A stretch of 64,000 nucleotides of DNA from Hyphomicrobiales bacterium (GCA_930633525.1 CAKNFP010000002.1:806001-870000), one strand, 5' to 3'; counted from the stretch's first letter, positions 25,351 through 34,767 are shown. A program made the numbers and translations. The notes: generated by a model from the sequence alone, not told the origin.

Positions 25351-26940
25351 ATGCGTAGACGTGAATTCCTGAAAGGCGGCGCTGCGCTGACCGCGGCGGC
25401 GATTGCCGCACCCGCCGTGATCGCGGCGGAGCGGCAACGGGTGCTCAAATTCGTTCCGCAAACGGATGTTGCAGGCCTCGATCCCGTCTGGACCCCCACC
25501 TATCCGGCAAGAGACCATGCGCTGATGGTCTTCGACACCTTGTTCGCGCAGGATGACAGTTACCAGGCCGTTCCGCAGATGGTTGACGGCGTGGTCACGG
25601 AGAACGATGGCCTCACCTGGAAACTGACGCTGCGTCCCGGCCTCGCATTCCATGATGGAACGCCCGTGCTCGCGCGCGATTGTGTGGCGAGCATCCAGCG
25701 CTGGGCCAAGCGGGATTCCTTTGGCGGTGCGCTGATGGCCGCGACCAACGAGTTGTCCGCGGCCGATGACAAGACCATCGTCTTCCGCCTGAAGCGGCCG
25801 TTCCCCCTTCTGCCTGACGCCCTCGGCAAGTCCTATCCCCGCATCTGTCCCATGATGCCGGAGCGACTGGCCAATACGGATGCCTTCACCCAGATAACAG
25901 AGATGGTCGGTAGCGGACCGTTCCGCTTCGTCGCCAACGAACGGGTGGCTGGGGCACGTCTCGTCTATGAGCGTTTCGATGGCTATGTGCCGCGCCCGAG
26001 CGGCACCCCGCAATGGACCTCCGGTCCCAAGATCGTGCATTTCGACCGCGTCGAATGGACGATCATTCCAGATCCTTCGACCGCATTTTCCGCGTTGAAG
26101 TCGGGCGAAATCGACTGGTGGTGGACACCGGACGCAGATCTCCTGCCCGCCCTCCGCGGCGACAAAAACGTCAATGTGCGAATCGCGGACCCGACAGGGC
26201 AGATCGGCACGCTCCGTTTCAACCACCTCGTTCCGCCGTTCAACAATCCCGCGCTCCGTCGCGCGGTGCTTAGCGCGATCGACCAGCGCGACTTCATGAC
26301 GGCCATCGTCGGCGACGACACCACGCTTTGGCGCGATGGGGTTGGCTACTTCTGCCCCGGCACGCCCTACGCGAGCAGCGCGGGAATGGGGCCGCTCACC
26401 GGACCGCGTGACATCGAAAAGAGCAAGGCCGCGGTCAAGGCTGCCGGGTACAACGGCGAGAAAGTCGTTGTGCTTGCCCCCGCTGATATTCCGAATTTGA
26501 AGGCCTTGGCGGACATGACCGCCGACATGCTGACGAAGATCGGTTTCAACGTAGACTATCAGGCGATGGGCTGGGGCGCACTCGTACAGCGGCGGTTCAA
26601 GGAAGATCCGGTTGAACAAGGTGGCTGGAATATTTTCAGCACCTTCTGGAGCGGGATGGATCAGTCCACACCGGCCGGCCACGCGTTCATCCGCGGCAAT
26701 GGCAAGCCGACCGGCCCCGGCTGGCCGACCGCACCCAAGATCGAGGCCTTGCGCGATGCCTGGCTCGAAGCGTCCGATGAAGCTTCCCGCAAGACAATCG
26801 CGGCCAACATGCAAGTTCAGGCCTTCGAGGATGTGCCCTATGCACCGCTGGGGCAGTATTTCTTCGCGACGGCCCACCGTGCTGATCTGACAGGTATCCT
26901 CAACGGGCTGCCGGCATTCTGGAACGTCAAACGCGGTTAG
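25351..26940 (+). CDS. Peptide-type ABC substrate-binding protein (family 5)
   Basis: I use the ATG at 25351 (AGAGGAG upstream). The product (529 residues) begins MRRREFLKGGAALTAAAIAA, a twin-arginine signal, and continues with a family 5 binding domain (FVPQTDVAGLDPVWTPTYP, MVDGVVTENDGLTWKLTLRP, FHDGTPVLARDCVASIQRW). These are periplasmic proteins for peptides, nickel, opines or glycosides. It is divergent from the SDR and the two permease genes and almost certainly works with them. A strong hairpin follows at 27004. Confidence 0.92.
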   Translation: MRRREFLKGGAALTAAAIAAPAVIAAERQRVLKFVPQTDVAGLDPVWTPTYPARDHALMVFDTLFAQDDSYQAVPQMVDGVVTENDGLTWKLTLRPGLAFHDGTPVLARDCVASIQRWAKRDSFGGALMAATNELSAADDKTIVFRLKRPFPLLPDALGKSYPRICPMMPERLANTDAFTQITEMVGSGPFRFVANERVAGARLVYERFDGYVPRPSGTPQWTSGPKIVHFDRVEWTIIPDPSTAFSALKSGEIDWWWTPDADLLPALRGDKNVNVRIADPTGQIGTLRFNHLVPPFNNPALRRAVLSAIDQRDFMTAIVGDDTTLWRDGVGYFCPGTPYASSAGMGPLTGPRDIEKSKAAVKAAGYNGEKVVVLAPADIPNLKALADMTADMLTKIGFNVDYQAMGWGALVQRRFKEDPVEQGGWNIFSTFWSGMDQSTPAGHAFIRGNGKPTGPGWPTAPKIEALRDAWLEASDEASRKTIAANMQVQAFEDVPYAPLGQYFFATAHRADLTGILNGLPAFWNVKRG

Positions 26941-27261
26941 CGCAACCGCAGGGAGAATGGCGGCGGCACTCCCGCCTGCAGTGCATGGAAACGCTGGGAT
27001 AGGGCACTTCCGCTAATCGCCGGAAGGCGGAAGTGCTCGAATTGCATGACTGCAATAAGCGGTTATCACCAGCTTGTTTAATACTGATCGCCAAAATCCA
27101 ATCAGCTGGCCTCGATCTCAAGCTGAAGGCGATCATCGCTATGGAACTGACACGGGCGGAACCCCGATCGATTCCAGGCTGGTAGGAATCTCTCTCGCCC
27201 GGACAGGCTTGGATCATCCCCTGTTAAGCATGAGATTATCCAGGGCGTCCGCGCCTCGGTA
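26941..27261. other. Intergenic region
   Basis: This 321-bp stretch lies between the binding-protein gene and the end of copZ. It contains the terminator hairpin at 27004-27036; otherwise I see no convincing gene, promoter or RNA element. Confidence 0.5.
27004..27036 (+). terminator. Hairpin terminator after the binding-protein gene
   Basis: GCACTTCCGC and GCGGAAGTGC form a perfect 10-bp stem with a 13-base loop, 64 bp after the stop codon at 26940. No T-run follows, so it may be a processed 3' end rather than a classical intrinsic terminator. Confidence 0.5.
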
Positions 27262-27513
27262 TCACCTTGGTGATGCGTCGGGCGTGTAGCCAGCGAGCGC
27301 GATGATCTCGCGGATCCTTGCAGGATCAGCATCCGCCACGAAAACAAGCCGTGCTTCCTGATCGATCCTGACCTTGGCCCCCGGAATGGCATTCTCGATG
27401 GAACCTCGGATCGCCGCCACGCAATGACCGCAGGTCATGTCCGTGACGCGGATGGGCATGCCCGCACTGGCTACCGGAGCGTTATCCTGCTTGTTGATGA
27501 CACATGCCTCCAT
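27262..27513 (-). CDS. copZ: Copper chaperone, CopZ-like (HMA domain)
   Basis: The 83-residue product is a single heavy-metal-associated domain with the Cu(I)-binding motif MTCGHC (Cys28, Cys31), preceded by an 18-residue extension. GAGGAG lies 8 bases before the ATG. It should carry copper in the cytosol and hand it to the CopA ATPase encoded divergently at 27673. A CueR-like operator sits in its promoter. Confidence 0.88.
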   Translation of the reverse strand: MEACVINKQDNAPVASAGMPIRVTDMTCGHCVAAIRGSIENAIPGAKVRIDQEARLVFVADADPARIREIIALAGYTPDASPR

Positions 27514-27553
27514 GGCATTTTCTCCTCAAGGGGTGGGACGAACAAGGCTCGCT

Positions 27554-27575
27554 CCTTGCTATATGGCAAGGTCAA
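27554..27575 (-). promoter_or_regulatory. CueR-like operator/promoter of copZ
   Basis: CCTTGC-TATATG-GCAAGG (27554-27571) is a perfect 6+6 inverted repeat. Read on the minus strand it begins directly at a -35 box TTGACC (27575-27570), as in MerR-family metal promoters such as E. coli copA, where the activator binds the over-long spacer. It faces copZ. Confidence 0.7.
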
Positions 27576-27611
27576 GGTCGAATGATCGGATCGGCTCTTG
27601 GAAAAATGTCC

Positions 27612-27632
27612 TTGACCTTACCACAGTGGTAA
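27612..27632 (+). promoter_or_regulatory. CueR-like operator/promoter of copA
   Basis: TTGACC (27612-27617) is followed at once by the perfect inverted repeat TTACCAC-A-GTGGTAA (27618-27632), 40 bp upstream of copA. The layout mirrors the copZ site on the other strand and matches CueR-type promoters. The -10 box is weak, as expected of promoters needing DNA distortion by a MerR-family activator. Confidence 0.62.
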
Positions 27633-27672
27633 CCCCCACTCCTGTCGGCCACTGACGCTAAAGAGGTGGCCC

Positions 27673-30201
27673 ATGACCGTCGTCACGCAAATCCGACAGA
27701 GCCCAGACCACAGGCTCGTCCTGCCCATCTCGGGGATGAGCTGCGCCTCCTGCGTCGGCCGCGTCGAAAAAGCCATCAGGGCGGTCGAAGGCGTCGAGGA
27801 CGTGGCGGTGAATCTCGCGACGGGACGGGCCAGCGTCGACGTGGGCGCAGCGAGTGCCGCTGTCCTCGCGGATGCCGTCCAAAGGGCGGGATACGTGGTG
27901 CCCAGCAGCGAAGCCGATCTCGAGATCGCGGGAATGAGCTGCGCCTCATGCGTCGGTCGCGTCGAACGGACTCTGGCGACCGTTCCCGGCGTTCTCGAAG
28001 CGACCGCCAACCTTGCCACACGCAAAGCGCATATTCGCTATATCGGCGACGACAGTCTGCTGGCCAAGGCAGCCGCAGCCGCCACGAAAGCCGGCTATCC
28101 GGCCGTGCCAATCATAGCGGGGGACAGCCAGCGGGAGCGGGAAGACATCAGCCGCGAGAAGGAAATCCGGCGGCTTGGCTTGTCACTGGCCTTGTCGACG
28201 ATCGCGACCCTTCCATTGCTCGTGATGGAAATGGGCGCTCACCTTTCGGACAGCTTGCACCACCTGCTGGCGAGCACGATCGGCGACAACAGCATGCGTT
28301 TAATCGCGTTCGCCCTCGCCACGGTGGTGCAGTTCGGACCCGGGCTCCAGTTCTATCGCAAGGGTGCCCCCGCGCTGATCCGCGGCACGCCTGACATGAA
28401 TTCGCTCGTCATGGTCGGCACGTCGATGGCTTATCTCTATTCGGTGGCGTCGACCTTCGCACCGCAATGGCTGCCGGAGGGCATGGACTACACCTATTTC
28501 GAGGCCGGCGCCGTCATCGTCACGCTCATTCTCGCCGGACGGTGGTTCGAGGCCAAGGCCAAAGGCCAGACGAGCTCGGCCATCCGCAAGCTGATGACAC
28601 TGCAGGCAAAGACCGCGCGGATCATCCGGGACGACGTCGAGCGCGACGTCTCCATAGACGAGGTCCGCATCGGCGACATCGTGATCGTGCGCCCCGGCGA
28701 GCGTGTGCCGGTTGATGGCACGATCATCTCCGGCACCTCCTATGTCGACGAATCCATGATCACCGGAGAGCCAGCCCCCGCGCAGAAAAGCACCGGCGAC
28801 GAGGTCATCGGCGGCACGGTGAACAAGACCGGATCTTTCCAGTTCGAGGCCGCGAAGGTCGGTGCCGACACATTGCTTGCGCAGATCGTCCGGACGGTCG
28901 AGGCTGCCCAGGGTTCGAAGCTGCCTATCCAGGCACTGGTCGACAAGGTCACGCTATGGTTCGTGCCCGCCGTCATGGCGGCCGCCGTGGCAACCTTCCT
29001 CGTATGGGCCATCGCCGGTCCGCAGCCTGCCCTCAATTTCGCCATCGCCAATGCGGTCGCCGTCCTGATCATCGCCTGCCCCTGTGCCATGGGTCTTGCA
29101 ACACCAACCTCGATCATGGTCGGGACTGGCAAGGCTGCTGAAATGGGTATTCTGTTTCGGCGGGGCGAAGCTCTCCAGGCCCTGCGCGACACCAAGACCA
29201 TCGCCCTCGACAAGACCGGGACCTTGACCAAAGGCCATCCGGAGCTCACCGACGTCATCGTCGCGAATGGGTTTGAGGAAGTGGAGATGCTCCGCCTCGC
29301 AGCTTCTGCCGAGAGCCGGTCGGAGCACCCCATCGCGCAGGCCATCGTCACAGAGGCGAAGCGGCGCGGCATCGCCTTGGCGGAGCCATCGACTTTCGTC
29401 GCCGAGGTCGGCTTCGGCGTGGTGGCGCGCGTTGGGGGACACGCAGTGTTGGTGGGCGCCGACCGCCTTGCGCGACGCGAGGCGGTCGACATCTCGCTGC
29501 TGGCGGAGAAAGCGGAAGCACTCGCTGCGCGCGGCAGGTCCCCTCTCTATGTGATGATCGACGGCAAACTCGCCGCTCTTCTCGCCGTAGCGGATCCGGT
29601 CAAGGAAACCACGCCCGCGGCGCTCGCCGCCCTCAGGCAGCTCGGCTTGAGGATCGTCATGATCACCGGAGACAATCGCCGGACGGCCGAAGCCATCGCG
29701 CGGGATCTTGGGATCGAGGATGTGGCCGCCGAGGTCTTACCCACCGGAAAGGCCGATGTCGTCAAGCGGCTGCAGACGCAGTGGGGACATGTCGCCTTCG
29801 TTGGTGACGGGATCAACGATGCGCCGGCGCTCGCACAGGCCGATGTCGGGCTGGCGATTGGCACAGGCACCGATATCGCTATCGAAAGTGCCGATGTAGT
29901 GCTGATGTCGGGCGATCTGCGCAACGTCCCCAATGCGATCGCCCTGTCGCGCGCCACCCTTCGCAACATCGCGCAAAATCTCGGCTGGGCGTTCGGCTAC
30001 AACGCGGTTCTTATCCCTGTTGCGGCGGGTGTGCTCTATCCCGCGTTCGGCATCCTGATGTCGCCGATGTTCGCCGGTGTGGCCATGGCGTTGTCGAGTG
30101 TCAGTGTCGTCACCAACGCCCTGAGGCTACGCCGCTTCGCGCCGCCGCTTGCGGCTGATGCAGCCTCTCCCAGCCAAACCACAGTGGCGGCCGCTCGCTG
30201 A
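27673..30201 (+). CDS. copA: Cu(I)-exporting P1B-type ATPase CopA
   Basis: The 842-residue protein pumps Cu(I) out of the cytosol. It has two N-terminal metal-binding domains, each with GMSCASC (Cys24/27 and Cys90/93), eight membrane segments, the actuator loop with ITGEP, the intramembrane CPC motif (IIACPCAMG, residues 469-471), the phosphorylation site DKTGTLTKG (Asp513), [10 protein letters not shown] with the P1B HP dipeptide, ITGDN and the hinge [11 protein letters not shown]. All catalytic residues are present. The start has AAGAGGTGG upstream. With copZ it forms a divergent copper-tolerance pair. Confidence 0.96.
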   Translation: MTVVTQIRQSPDHRLVLPISGMSCASCVGRVEKAIRAVEGVEDVAVNLATGRASVDVGAASAAVLADAVQRAGYVVPSSEADLEIAGMSCASCVGRVERTLATVPGVLEATANLATRKAHIRYIGDDSLLAKAAAAATKAGYPAVPIIAGDSQREREDISREKEIRRLGLSLALSTIATLPLLVMEMGAHLSDSLHHLLASTIGDNSMRLIAFALATVVQFGPGLQFYRKGAPALIRGTPDMNSLVMVGTSMAYLYSVASTFAPQWLPEGMDYTYFEAGAVIVTLILAGRWFEAKAKGQTSSAIRKLMTLQAKTARIIRDDVERDVSIDEVRIGDIVIVRPGERVPVDGTIISGTSYVDESMITGEPAPAQKSTGDEVIGGTVNKTGSFQFEAAKVGADTLLAQIVRTVEAAQGSKLPIQALVDKVTLWFVPAVMAAAVATFLVWAIAGPQPALNFAIANAVAVLIIACPCAMGLATPTSIMVGTGKAAEMGILFRRGEALQALRDTKTIALDKTGTLTKGHPELTDVIVANGFEEVEMLRLAASAESRSEHPIAQAIVTEAKRRGIALAEPSTFVAEVGFGVVARVGGHAVLVGADRLARREAVDISLLAEKAEALAARGRSPLYVMIDGKLAALLAVADPVKETTPAALAALRQLGLRIVMITGDNRRTAEAIARDLGIEDVAAEVLPTGKADVVKRLQTQWGHVAFVGDGINDAPALAQADVGLAIGTGTDIAIESADVVLMSGDLRNVPNAIALSRATLRNIAQNLGWAFGYNAVLIPVAAGVLYPAFGILMSPMFAGVAMALSSVSVVTNALRLRRFAPPLAADAASPSQTTVAAAR

Positions 30202-30334
30202 TGAAGGGCCGCAGGGACAAGCGCAGATCTCCGGTCAATTGGTGGTGCTCGGCGTCAGCCACCCGCGGAACTTGGAATGTTCTCTTTTTGTTCGGATCGT
30301 GCTAGGTATCGACCTCCCAGCAAGGGAGGGAACC

Positions 30335-31165
30335 GTGACCAGTCAAACGAGCAAGTTTGAGCTATTCCGGGAGTTGCATCATCGGCCTGGAGCGTTCGTC
30401 ATTCCCAACCCCTGGGATGCGGGTTCTGCGCGCATCCTCACTGCTTTGGGCTTCGAGGCGCTGGCCACGACGAGTGCCGGATTTGCGTTTGCAATCGGTC
30501 GGCAGGATTCCGCAGCGGCGCTCTCGCGGGAGGCCATTTTGCAAAACGCGCGCGATATCGTTGAGGCAACTGATCTTCCCGTCTCCGCCGATCTCGAGGA
30601 CGGTTTTGGAGCAGACCCGGCTTCCTGTTCCCTGACGATCGCGATGGCGTCCGCGACAGGCCTCGTAGGGGGGTCCATCGAAGATGCGACCGGTAATCCC
30701 TCAGACCCGATCTACGCATTTGGCCTGGCTGTCGAGCGGGTGGCCGCCGCTGCCGAAGAAGCCCGCAAACATCCGTTCCTGTTGACCGCGCGCACGGAGA
30801 ATTTCCTGCATGGGAAGACCGATCTGGACGATACGATACGGCGCTTGCAGGCATTCGAGAAAGCCGGCGCGGATGTTCTGTATGCGCCCGGACTGCCAGA
30901 TCTCGAAGCCATTCGCACGGTCTGTTCCTCCCTCAATCGACCCGTCAATGTCGTAATGGGCCTCGCGGGACAGATCTTCACTGTCCATGAATTGGCGGAA
31001 GCAGGCGTCAAGCGGATCAGTGTCGGCGGCTCATTTGCCCGGGCCGCCCTGGGAGGGTTGATGCGCGCTGCGCGGGAGGTCAAGGAGCACGGCACCTTCA
31101 CATATGCAAAGGATGCAATGCCTGCGAGCGAGGCAAAATCCTATATGCTGCAGACCAACCGATAG
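30335..31165 (+). CDS. Isocitrate lyase/PEP mutase family protein
   Basis: I use the GTG at 30335 because GGGAGGG precedes it by 4 bases. The 276-residue TIM-barrel protein has FVIPNPWDAGSARILTALGF, the metal site DLEDGFG, SIEDATG and LLTARTENFLHGK. The family includes PEP mutase, oxaloacetate decarboxylase and 2-methylisocitrate lyase; the catalytic Cys loop (KKCGH) of isocitrate and methylisocitrate lyases is absent, so a C-C lyase or decarboxylase of the PEP mutase branch is more likely. It stands alone between copA and the acetoin operon, 134 bp after copA. Confidence 0.8.
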   Translation: MTSQTSKFELFRELHHRPGAFVIPNPWDAGSARILTALGFEALATTSAGFAFAIGRQDSAAALSREAILQNARDIVEATDLPVSADLEDGFGADPASCSLTIAMASATGLVGGSIEDATGNPSDPIYAFGLAVERVAAAAEEARKHPFLLTARTENFLHGKTDLDDTIRRLQAFEKAGADVLYAPGLPDLEAIRTVCSSLNRPVNVVMGLAGQIFTVHELAEAGVKRISVGGSFARAALGGLMRAAREVKEHGTFTYAKDAMPASEAKSYMLQTNR

Positions 31166-31207
31166 CCGCCGCAGGATAGACTGTACGACACAATGTGGAG
31201 CATGGAG

Positions 31208-31226
31208 ATTAGAATATCATTCTAAT
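31208..31226. repeat. Perfect AT-rich inverted repeat
   Basis: ATTAGAAT-ATC-ATTCTAAT is a perfect 8+8 inverted repeat in an AT-rich patch between the ends of two convergent genes. It is too AT-rich to be a good terminator and is not near a gene start; it looks like a protein-binding site or a relic. Confidence 0.5.
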
Positions 31227-31303
31227 ATAGAAAATTCTTGTGACTTTTATTTCTTCTATACAAACGAATTTTGCATAGATCGGCTATTTTCCATAACTGA
31301 AGG

Positions 31304-31337
31304 GAGCTGCCCGCCGATGCTCGCATGCGGGCAGCTC
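31304..31337 (-). terminator. Hairpin terminator of the acetoin operon
   Basis: GAGCTGCCCGC and GCGGGCAGCTC form a perfect 11-bp stem with a 12-base loop, 20 bp beyond the stop codon of the last gene of the aco operon. No long T-run follows on either strand. Confidence 0.6.
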
Positions 31338-31356
31338 GTTCGAAGCTATCGCCTTA

Positions 31357-31713
31357 TCAAATCTTCTCGGCTGTGAAGGTGTCGAAGGCCTCGAGCGCGC
31401 GGCTGGCATAGACGGCGGAGGGCCCCCCGCCCATCTCGATCGTAACCGCGAGCACCTCGGCCAATTCTTCGCGGCTGGCCCCGTGCCTCCTCGCATTGGC
31501 GACATGAAACAGAATGCAATCCGCGCACCCCTGATGAACGGCGATGGCGACAGCGATCAGTTCCTTGATGCTGGACGGCAGGACGCCGGCTTTGGACGCC
31601 TCGCCCATCAGCGAACGGAAGGCGCTCATAGCCTGTGGCGCCGCCTTGGCGAGCGCGCCGAAGCGCAGGTTCATCGCCTTTAGCTCGAGCGGCAGGTTCT
31701 CGGACGATGCCAT
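31357..31713 (-). CDS. Carboxymuconolactone decarboxylase/AhpD-like protein
   Basis: The ATG at 31713 (GAGAGAG upstream) gives a 118-residue all-helical protein of the CMD/AhpD family. It has the redox/proton-relay motif CADCILFH (Cys63, Cys66, His70) followed by VANARRHGASREELAEVL. The two Cys suggest an AhpD-like thiol peroxidase or disulfide activity rather than lactone decarboxylation. It starts 13 bp after the butanediol dehydrogenase gene and is the last gene of the aco operon; its role there is unknown. Confidence 0.85.
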   Translation of the reverse strand: MASSENLPLELKAMNLRFGALAKAAPQAMSAFRSLMGEASKAGVLPSSIKELIAVAIAVHQGCADCILFHVANARRHGASREELAEVLAVTIEMGGGPSAVYASRALEAFDTFTAEKI

Positions 31714-31726
31714 GGTGCAAACTCTC

Positions 31727-32512
31727 TCAAACGAAGACCATGCCGCCGTCGACAAGCAACGACTGGCCGGTCATGAAATCGGAATCCGACGAGGCAAGGT
31801 AGCGTGCCACGCCGACGAGATCGTCCGGTCGCGACGGGCGTCCCAGCACCGCACCGGCGGCAAAGGTATCAAACGCCTCGTTGACGGCGTGGGTGAGGCC
31901 ACTGTCACGGAACCCCTTGTCGATGGTGTCCCACATCGGGGTGGCCACGACGCCCGGGCAAAAGGCATTGGCGGTGATACCCTCCTTGCCGAAGGCGCGC
32001 GCGGCCGCCTGCGTCATGGCCACCACGCCGAATTTCGAGGCGCAGTAATGCGCAAGTGGCTCGTAGCCTTGCTTGCCAGCAATGGAAGCGGTGTTGATGA
32101 TCTTCCCGCCACCACCCTGTTTGCGGAAGGTCTTGATCGCCTCCTGCATGCCGATCAGCACGCCGAGCGCGTTCACGTCGGTAACGAAGCGCCAATCCTC
32201 CTCGGTGATGTCGAGAAAGGGTTTCGTCTGGGCCACACCCGCATTGTTGAAGAGAACGTCGAGCCGGCTGAAAGCCCCGACGGCACTATCGATCATGGCG
32301 CGGACCTGCGCCCGCTCACGCACGTCCACCGCCACGGCAATCGCCTTGCCGCCCGCCTCCGTGATTTCGCCCGCGACTTTGCTGGCAGCGTCATGGGAAA
32401 GATCCGCGACGGTAATGCGGGCGCCATCGGCGCCGAGCGCCTTGGCGATGGCAGCGCCAATGCCTCCGGCCGCGCCGGTGATGACGATGCTCTTGTCCTT
32501 GAGATCAGGCAT
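31727..32512 (-). CDS. budC: Acetoin reductase / 2,3-butanediol dehydrogenase (SDR)
   Basis: SDR of 261 residues from the ATG at 32512 (GAGGAGG upstream). TGAAGGIG, VADLSHD (acidic, NAD), LFNNAGVAQTKP, KIINTASIAG and YCASKFG are present. The stretch PGVVATPMWDTIDK and the end DFMTGQSLLVDGGMVF match the Klebsiella-type meso-2,3-butanediol dehydrogenase (BudC) pattern. It should interconvert acetoin and 2,3-butanediol, feeding butanediol into the acetoin dehydrogenase encoded by the preceding genes of the same operon (61 bp after acoC). Confidence 0.82.
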   Translation of the reverse strand: MPDLKDKSIVITGAAGGIGAAIAKALGADGARITVADLSHDAASKVAGEITEAGGKAIAVAVDVRERAQVRAMIDSAVGAFSRLDVLFNNAGVAQTKPFLDITEEDWRFVTDVNALGVLIGMQEAIKTFRKQGGGGKIINTASIAGKQGYEPLAHYCASKFGVVAMTQAAARAFGKEGITANAFCPGVVATPMWDTIDKGFRDSGLTHAVNEAFDTFAAGAVLGRPSRPDDLVGVARYLASSDSDFMTGQSLLVDGGMVFV

Positions 32513-32573
32513 GTTTCCTCCTCGACCGTCCGCATGCACGGCGGCCTCTGTTTCAGCTTGGGCGAAGTGCGCG

Positions 32574-33689
32574 TCAGGCCTTGATGTGGGCGATGACCAG
32601 CTCGTTGACGCGGCCCGCCTTTTCCATCTGCACCATGTGGCCGGCGCCGCTGATTACCTCCGCCCTCGCTCGGCCGGCGAGCGCGGCGGCGTGGGTTGAC
32701 GGGATCACCCTGTCGCTCTCGCCCCAGATGATGAGAACTGGCGTCGCGGCTGTCGTCAGTGCCTCAGCGAGCACCGCGCTCTGCCGCCCACCCGGGAACA
32801 AGGCGCTGGAGAGCGCCCGCAACGCCTCATCCACCCCGTCGAGCCGTTTGTATTTGAGGAGATCGTCGACGAGTTGGCGGGTGACAGTCGCCGGATCGTG
32901 GAACAGTTGCTCCAGAACCGGTTTCAGGTCACGGCGCGAGGTGGCGGCGACAAAGCCGTCGGTATAGCCACTGTTGATCTCCGCGCCGAGGCCGGCTGAG
33001 CCGATCAGCGTGATCGAGGAAACGCGGTCCGGGTGGTCGAGCGCTGTTTGCGCAGCGATTGCCCCGCCCATGGAATGGCCGACGAGATGCGCCGAGCCAA
33101 TGCCGAGGGAGTCCATGAAGCCGGTGACGGCGTCGGAAAGGCCCTCGAGGCTCGCCTCCCTCACCACCTTGTCGGACTGGCCGTGGCCAGGCAGGTCAAG
33201 CGCGTAGACGGTGCCCGCCTCGGCCAGCGCGTCGATGTTGAACAGCCAGTTGTCGAGATCGCCGCCGAAGCCATGGATGAGGATGATGACCGGCTCGCCG
33301 TCGCCGCGTTTCGCATAACGCAGGCGGCCGGAGGGCGTATCAACGAACTCGTAGCGTGGCCCGGCTTCCTCTTCTTCGCCTTCCTCCGCCGCATGGGACG
33401 CATATTCGGCGACATAGGCGTCAATCTCGCCGTCAGGCACGTCGTCCGCGGCGATGATGCCAATCAAGGCCTTGACCGGATAAACCGTATCCGGCTCTCC
33501 CAATACGCGGCGCAGCGTGCCCGCATCACCGGCCTCCACCACACCCGCGATCTTGTCGGTCTCAACCTCGACGATTTCGTCGCCAACAGCGACCTTGGAA
33601 CCGGCTGACTTCAGCCAGCCGGTCACTTTGCCTTCCGACATCGACAGGCCCCATTTGGGCATGACGATCGGCTTGATCCGTTCGTTCAT
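32574..33689 (-). CDS. acoC: Acetoin dehydrogenase E2 component (lipoyl-hydrolase fusion)
   Basis: The ATG at 33689 (AAGGAG upstream) gives 371 residues, the usual AcoC length. An N-terminal lipoyl domain (residues 1-82; lipoylated Lys46 in VETDKIAG) is joined by an acidic linker to an alpha/beta-hydrolase domain with nucleophile GHSMGG (Ser206), acid WGESDR and His in GAGHMVQMEK. This is the acetyltransferase core of the acetoin dehydrogenase complex, which passes the acetyl group to CoA. It lies 11 bp after acoB. No lipoamide dehydrogenase (E3) gene is in the operon. Confidence 0.92.
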   Translation of the reverse strand: MNERIKPIVMPKWGLSMSEGKVTGWLKSAGSKVAVGDEIVEVETDKIAGVVEAGDAGTLRRVLGEPDTVYPVKALIGIIAADDVPDGEIDAYVAEYASHAAEEGEEEEAGPRYEFVDTPSGRLRYAKRGDGEPVIILIHGFGGDLDNWLFNIDALAEAGTVYALDLPGHGQSDKVVREASLEGLSDAVTGFMDSLGIGSAHLVGHSMGGAIAAQTALDHPDRVSSITLIGSAGLGAEINSGYTDGFVAATSRRDLKPVLEQLFHDPATVTRQLVDDLLKYKRLDGVDEALRALSSALFPGGRQSAVLAEALTTAATPVLIIWGESDRVIPSTHAAALAGRARAEVISGAGHMVQMEKAGRVNELVIAHIKA

Positions 33690-33700
33690 CGAAAGCTCCT

Positions 33701-34720
33701 TCACGCCGCAAGAGCGCGTGCAGTCGTCTTGTTCACAGCCGCGACGATGGCGTCGGACGACGGAATGTAGAGGTCCTCCAGCACGGGCGAGAACGGCACC
33801 GGTGTATGTGGCGCGGTGACCATCTGCGGCGCCGCCTTCAGCGCCCCGAAGGCGTTCTGGGCCACGTGGGCCGCGATATCTCCGGCGATGGAGCAGCGCG
33901 GATTGGCCTCGTCGACAACCACGAGACGCCCGGTATTCTCCACACTTTCGATGACCGTGTCCCAATCGATGGGAGACAGCGTACGCAGGTCGATCACCTC
34001 AGCCTGCACGCCGCCCTTCGCCAATCTGTCGGCCGCCTCCAGCGCGCGATGAACGGTCAGGCCGTAGCTGACGATGGTGACGTCCTCGCCCTCGCGCATC
34101 ACATTCGCCTCACCGAAGGGGATGGCATAGGATTCAGCCGGCACGTCCCATTCAAGCCCGTAGAGGTTCTTGTGTTCGCAGAAGATCACCGGGTCGTCGT
34201 CGCGGATCGCCTGGATCAGCAGCCCCTTGGCGTCATAGGCGTTGGAGGGGCACACCACCTTCAGTCCGGGCACGTGGGTGAACATCGGCGTCAGCATCTG
34301 CGAATGCTGCGCGGCGGCGCGGAAACCGGCGCCGACCATCGCGCGGATGACGACCGGGGTCTTGGCCTTGCCGCCGAACATATACTTGAACTTCGCCGCC
34401 TGGTTCAGGATCTGGTCGAAACACACGCCCATGAAATCGAGGAACATGAGCTCGGCGACCGGGCGCATGCCGCAAGCGGCGGCTCCGATTGCGGCGCCGA
34501 TATAGGCGCTCTCCGACAGGGGGGTATCGATCAACCGGTTGCCGTGCTTGGCATGCAGCCCCTTGGTGACACCCAGCACGCCGCCCCAGGCATCGATCTC
34601 GCCGGGCGCACCGGCGCCGCCGACGATATCCTCGCCGAGCACGATAACGGTAGGGTCGCGGCGCATCTCGAGGTCCAGCGCCTCGTTGATTGCCTGCTTC
34701 ACGCTGATCTTGCGGGCCAT
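33701..34720 (-). CDS. acoB: Acetoin dehydrogenase E1 component, beta subunit
   Basis: The 339-residue protein is a ThDP enzyme beta subunit (transketolase-like Pyr and C-terminal domains): KQAINEALDLEMRRDPTVIV, LGEDIVGGAGAPGEIDAWGG, FLDFMGVCFDQILNQAAKF and VDEANPRCSIAGDIAAHVA. With AcoA it cleaves acetoin into acetaldehyde and an acetyl group carried to AcoC. It lies 47 bp after acoA and 11 bp before acoC. Confidence 0.93.
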   Translation of the reverse strand: MARKISVKQAINEALDLEMRRDPTVIVLGEDIVGGAGAPGEIDAWGGVLGVTKGLHAKHGNRLIDTPLSESAYIGAAIGAAACGMRPVAELMFLDFMGVCFDQILNQAAKFKYMFGGKAKTPVVIRAMVGAGFRAAAQHSQMLTPMFTHVPGLKVVCPSNAYDAKGLLIQAIRDDDPVIFCEHKNLYGLEWDVPAESYAIPFGEANVMREGEDVTIVSYGLTVHRALEAADRLAKGGVQAEVIDLRTLSPIDWDTVIESVENTGRLVVVDEANPRCSIAGDIAAHVAQNAFGALKAAPQMVTAPHTPVPFSPVLEDLYIPSSDAIVAAVNKTTARALAA

Positions 34721-34767
34721 CTCGTTTCCTCTGTTGTTCTGTTCTACAGTTCTGTTCGAGGCATCGC

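Noticed and set aside
25312..26877. A 521-codon minus-strand open frame over the peptide-binding protein gene
   Set aside because: It is rich in His, Arg and Gly without domain motifs, while the plus strand has a Tat signal and a family 5 binding domain.
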